Positions 63,097-64,000 of a stretch of DNA of 64,000 nucleotides are shown here, piece after piece; positions within the stretch are counted from its first letter, which is position 1; each line of letters starts with the position of its first letter. The DNA lies in IMG/VR virus record IMGVR_UViG_3300037808_002131, positions 30,370 to 94,369 of that record; one strand, given 5' to 3'. The notes under the pieces are model-generated. The model saw only the letters and a list, made by a program, of their open reading frames with translations, did no database searches and was not told the DNA's origin. The DNA is from a virus. The translations under genes were made by a program, and so were the position numbers.

Positions 63097-64000
63097 TTAC
63101 CATCTATAAGTTATAATACACTCAGATACATTTATAAACAAACTATTAGGATTTGTTTCAATCAAGCATTGAAGCTTGAGAACCGGCTCGGTGCTAGGAA
63201 TATTTCTAATTAATTCCAAATTAGGACCTGATAATGTATGATTTGTAGTACCGCCTGAAACCAACGGCTGTACATCAGGAGCCTGATGTCCGGCTCCCCC
63301 GATATTGTCTTGCAATACAAACAACGCTTGCTCGATTCCCACGCCAGAAATATTACCCGAAACTGTCACTGTGACCTGTGCTGAAATAATTTCTACACCA
63401 TAGGGAAGCATTGACGATAGCGGTATGGTCCAATTCCAAGCAACTGCCTGATTTAAATCACCATAATAAAGTTGCACTGTATTTCCAGCCGCATCATTCC
63501 ATGAAGCATTTGAAAGAAGAACAAACCCGGTAGCAGGCGGCAGGTTAGCGGTATATCCAGCGCTATTAAAAGTGGCTGCGTTAGAATTAGCAGTACCAAG
63601 CTGACCATAAGCGCCATGAACAGGGACAACTTCTGTTTGGTTTTTATTAGCTGTAACAATAACATTTAAAGAATGATTGTCATTAACAACTTCTGTGTCG
63701 GTCCCTGCCTGATCAATTGTCGGAGAATCAAAGAAATTATCTCTTACTAGCCCAAATGCCTGTGTATTATCAGTGCTAATCTCAATATAACGGCTTATAT
63801 CAAGGCCTTGTCTGTCAATTTTATTTGATTGAACAATAAACTCTCTTTCGCCTGTATAAACAGTTGAAAGAAGAATGCCATAACCATTTACATCTATACC
63901 TCTTATGATGTTTTCAGTTATCGTGCCAGATACAGATGAAAAAATACCCGCAAGGTAACCATAAAAAACAATACCTGCGCCCTCATCGAAAGCCCCTCTA
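63097..64000 (-). CDS. Fibre/spike-like beta-helical protein, N-terminus beyond window (301 aa seen)
   Basis: The frame from the TAA at 63097 stays open through the right edge at 64000, so the gene is longer than the window. The visible N-terminal part (AGIVFYGYLAGIFSS; ENIIRGIDVNGYGILLSTV) has the repeated strand pattern of a right-handed beta helix, and the end (VSGNISGVGIEQALFVLQDN) is a compact beta domain. This fits a tail spike or fibre, or a decoration protein. A GTG at 63477 is not needed as start because codons upstream continue without a stop. Confidence 0.62.
   Translation of the reverse strand, partial: RGAFDEGAGIVFYGYLAGIFSSVSGTITENIIRGIDVNGYGILLSTVYTGEREFIVQSNKIDRQGLDISRYIEISTDNTQAFGLVRDNFFDSPTIDQAGTDTEVVNDNHSLNVIVTANKNQTEVVPVHGAYGQLGTANSNAATFNSAGYTANLPPATGFVLLSNASWNDAAGNTVQLYYGDLNQAVAWNWTIPLSSMLPYGVEIISAQVTVTVSGNISGVGIEQALFVLQDNIGGAGHQAPDVQPLVSGGTTNHTLSGPNLELIRNIPSTEPVLKLQCLIETNPNSLFINVSECIITYRW

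Noticed and set aside
63453-63665. 70-aa reading frame overlapping the right-edge gene
   Set aside because: It lies in another frame inside a longer open frame running from 63097 to the edge.
1-64000. CRISPR arrays, tRNA or rRNA genes, insertion sequences
   Set aside because: No repeat-spacer pattern, no tRNA-like arms in the short gaps and no transposase frame were found by eye.

Overview
The window is about 64 kb of very dense, AT-rich coding DNA with almost every gene on the minus strand. It is best read as part of a large contractile-tailed bacteriophage (myovirus) genome. The virion side is shown by a tail sheath, tail tube, tape measure, a frameshifted tail-assembly chaperone, a gp25-like baseplate wedge and a baseplate J protein. 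The replication side has a DnaB-type helicase, a DnaC-like loader, a UvsW-like SF2 helicase, a class II ribonucleotide reductase and a phage-type sigma factor. The host cannot be named from the sequence. No capsid, terminase, DNA polymerase or tRNA genes lie here, so those must be elsewhere in the genome. No gene-free stretch reaches 300 bases.

Transcription runs mostly right to left. Region A (64000 to 30183) is the tail module. It starts with an incomplete fibre-like gene, then a tail-terminator candidate, sheath, tube, chaperone with -1 frameshift, tape measure, hub and spike-like proteins, a membrane-spanning baseplate protein, gp25, baseplate J, a 2212-residue lectin-bearing protein and a dockerin-bearing protein. 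A GC-rich hairpin with a T-run (30094-30127) closes it.

Region B (30056 to 13160) is a surface-glycan locus. It has a complete GDP-L-fucose branch from GDP-mannose (GMD plus GDP-fucose synthase), two further sugar epimerase-like proteins, fucosyltransferase-like GT10 and GT11 enzymes, four GT2 and two GT4-like enzymes, a GT9-like protein, two sulfotransferase-like proteins, a methyltransferase and a beta-propeller protein. It would plausibly build a fucosylated, possibly sulfated or methylated glycan on the virion or host surface. Its last gene is coupled by an ATGA overlap to a tubulin/FtsZ-like GTPase.

Region C (11516 to 1) is replication, nucleotide supply and transcription: helicases and loader, several small zinc-binding proteins, the sigma factor, the ribonucleotide reductase with a 397-residue intein, three small unknown genes, and a methionine aminopeptidase cut by the window edge.

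The points most worth a second look are: the A-AAA-AAA frameshift with a candidate stimulatory stem; the intein that ends in Arg instead of Asn; a tubulin homologue in a phage that also encodes a sigma factor; the fucose/sulfotransferase locus, with one glycosyltransferase interrupted by TGA and one epimerase lacking its catalytic Tyr; a dockerin-like module; and a recurrent Asp-Gly-Tyr motif in the tail proteins.
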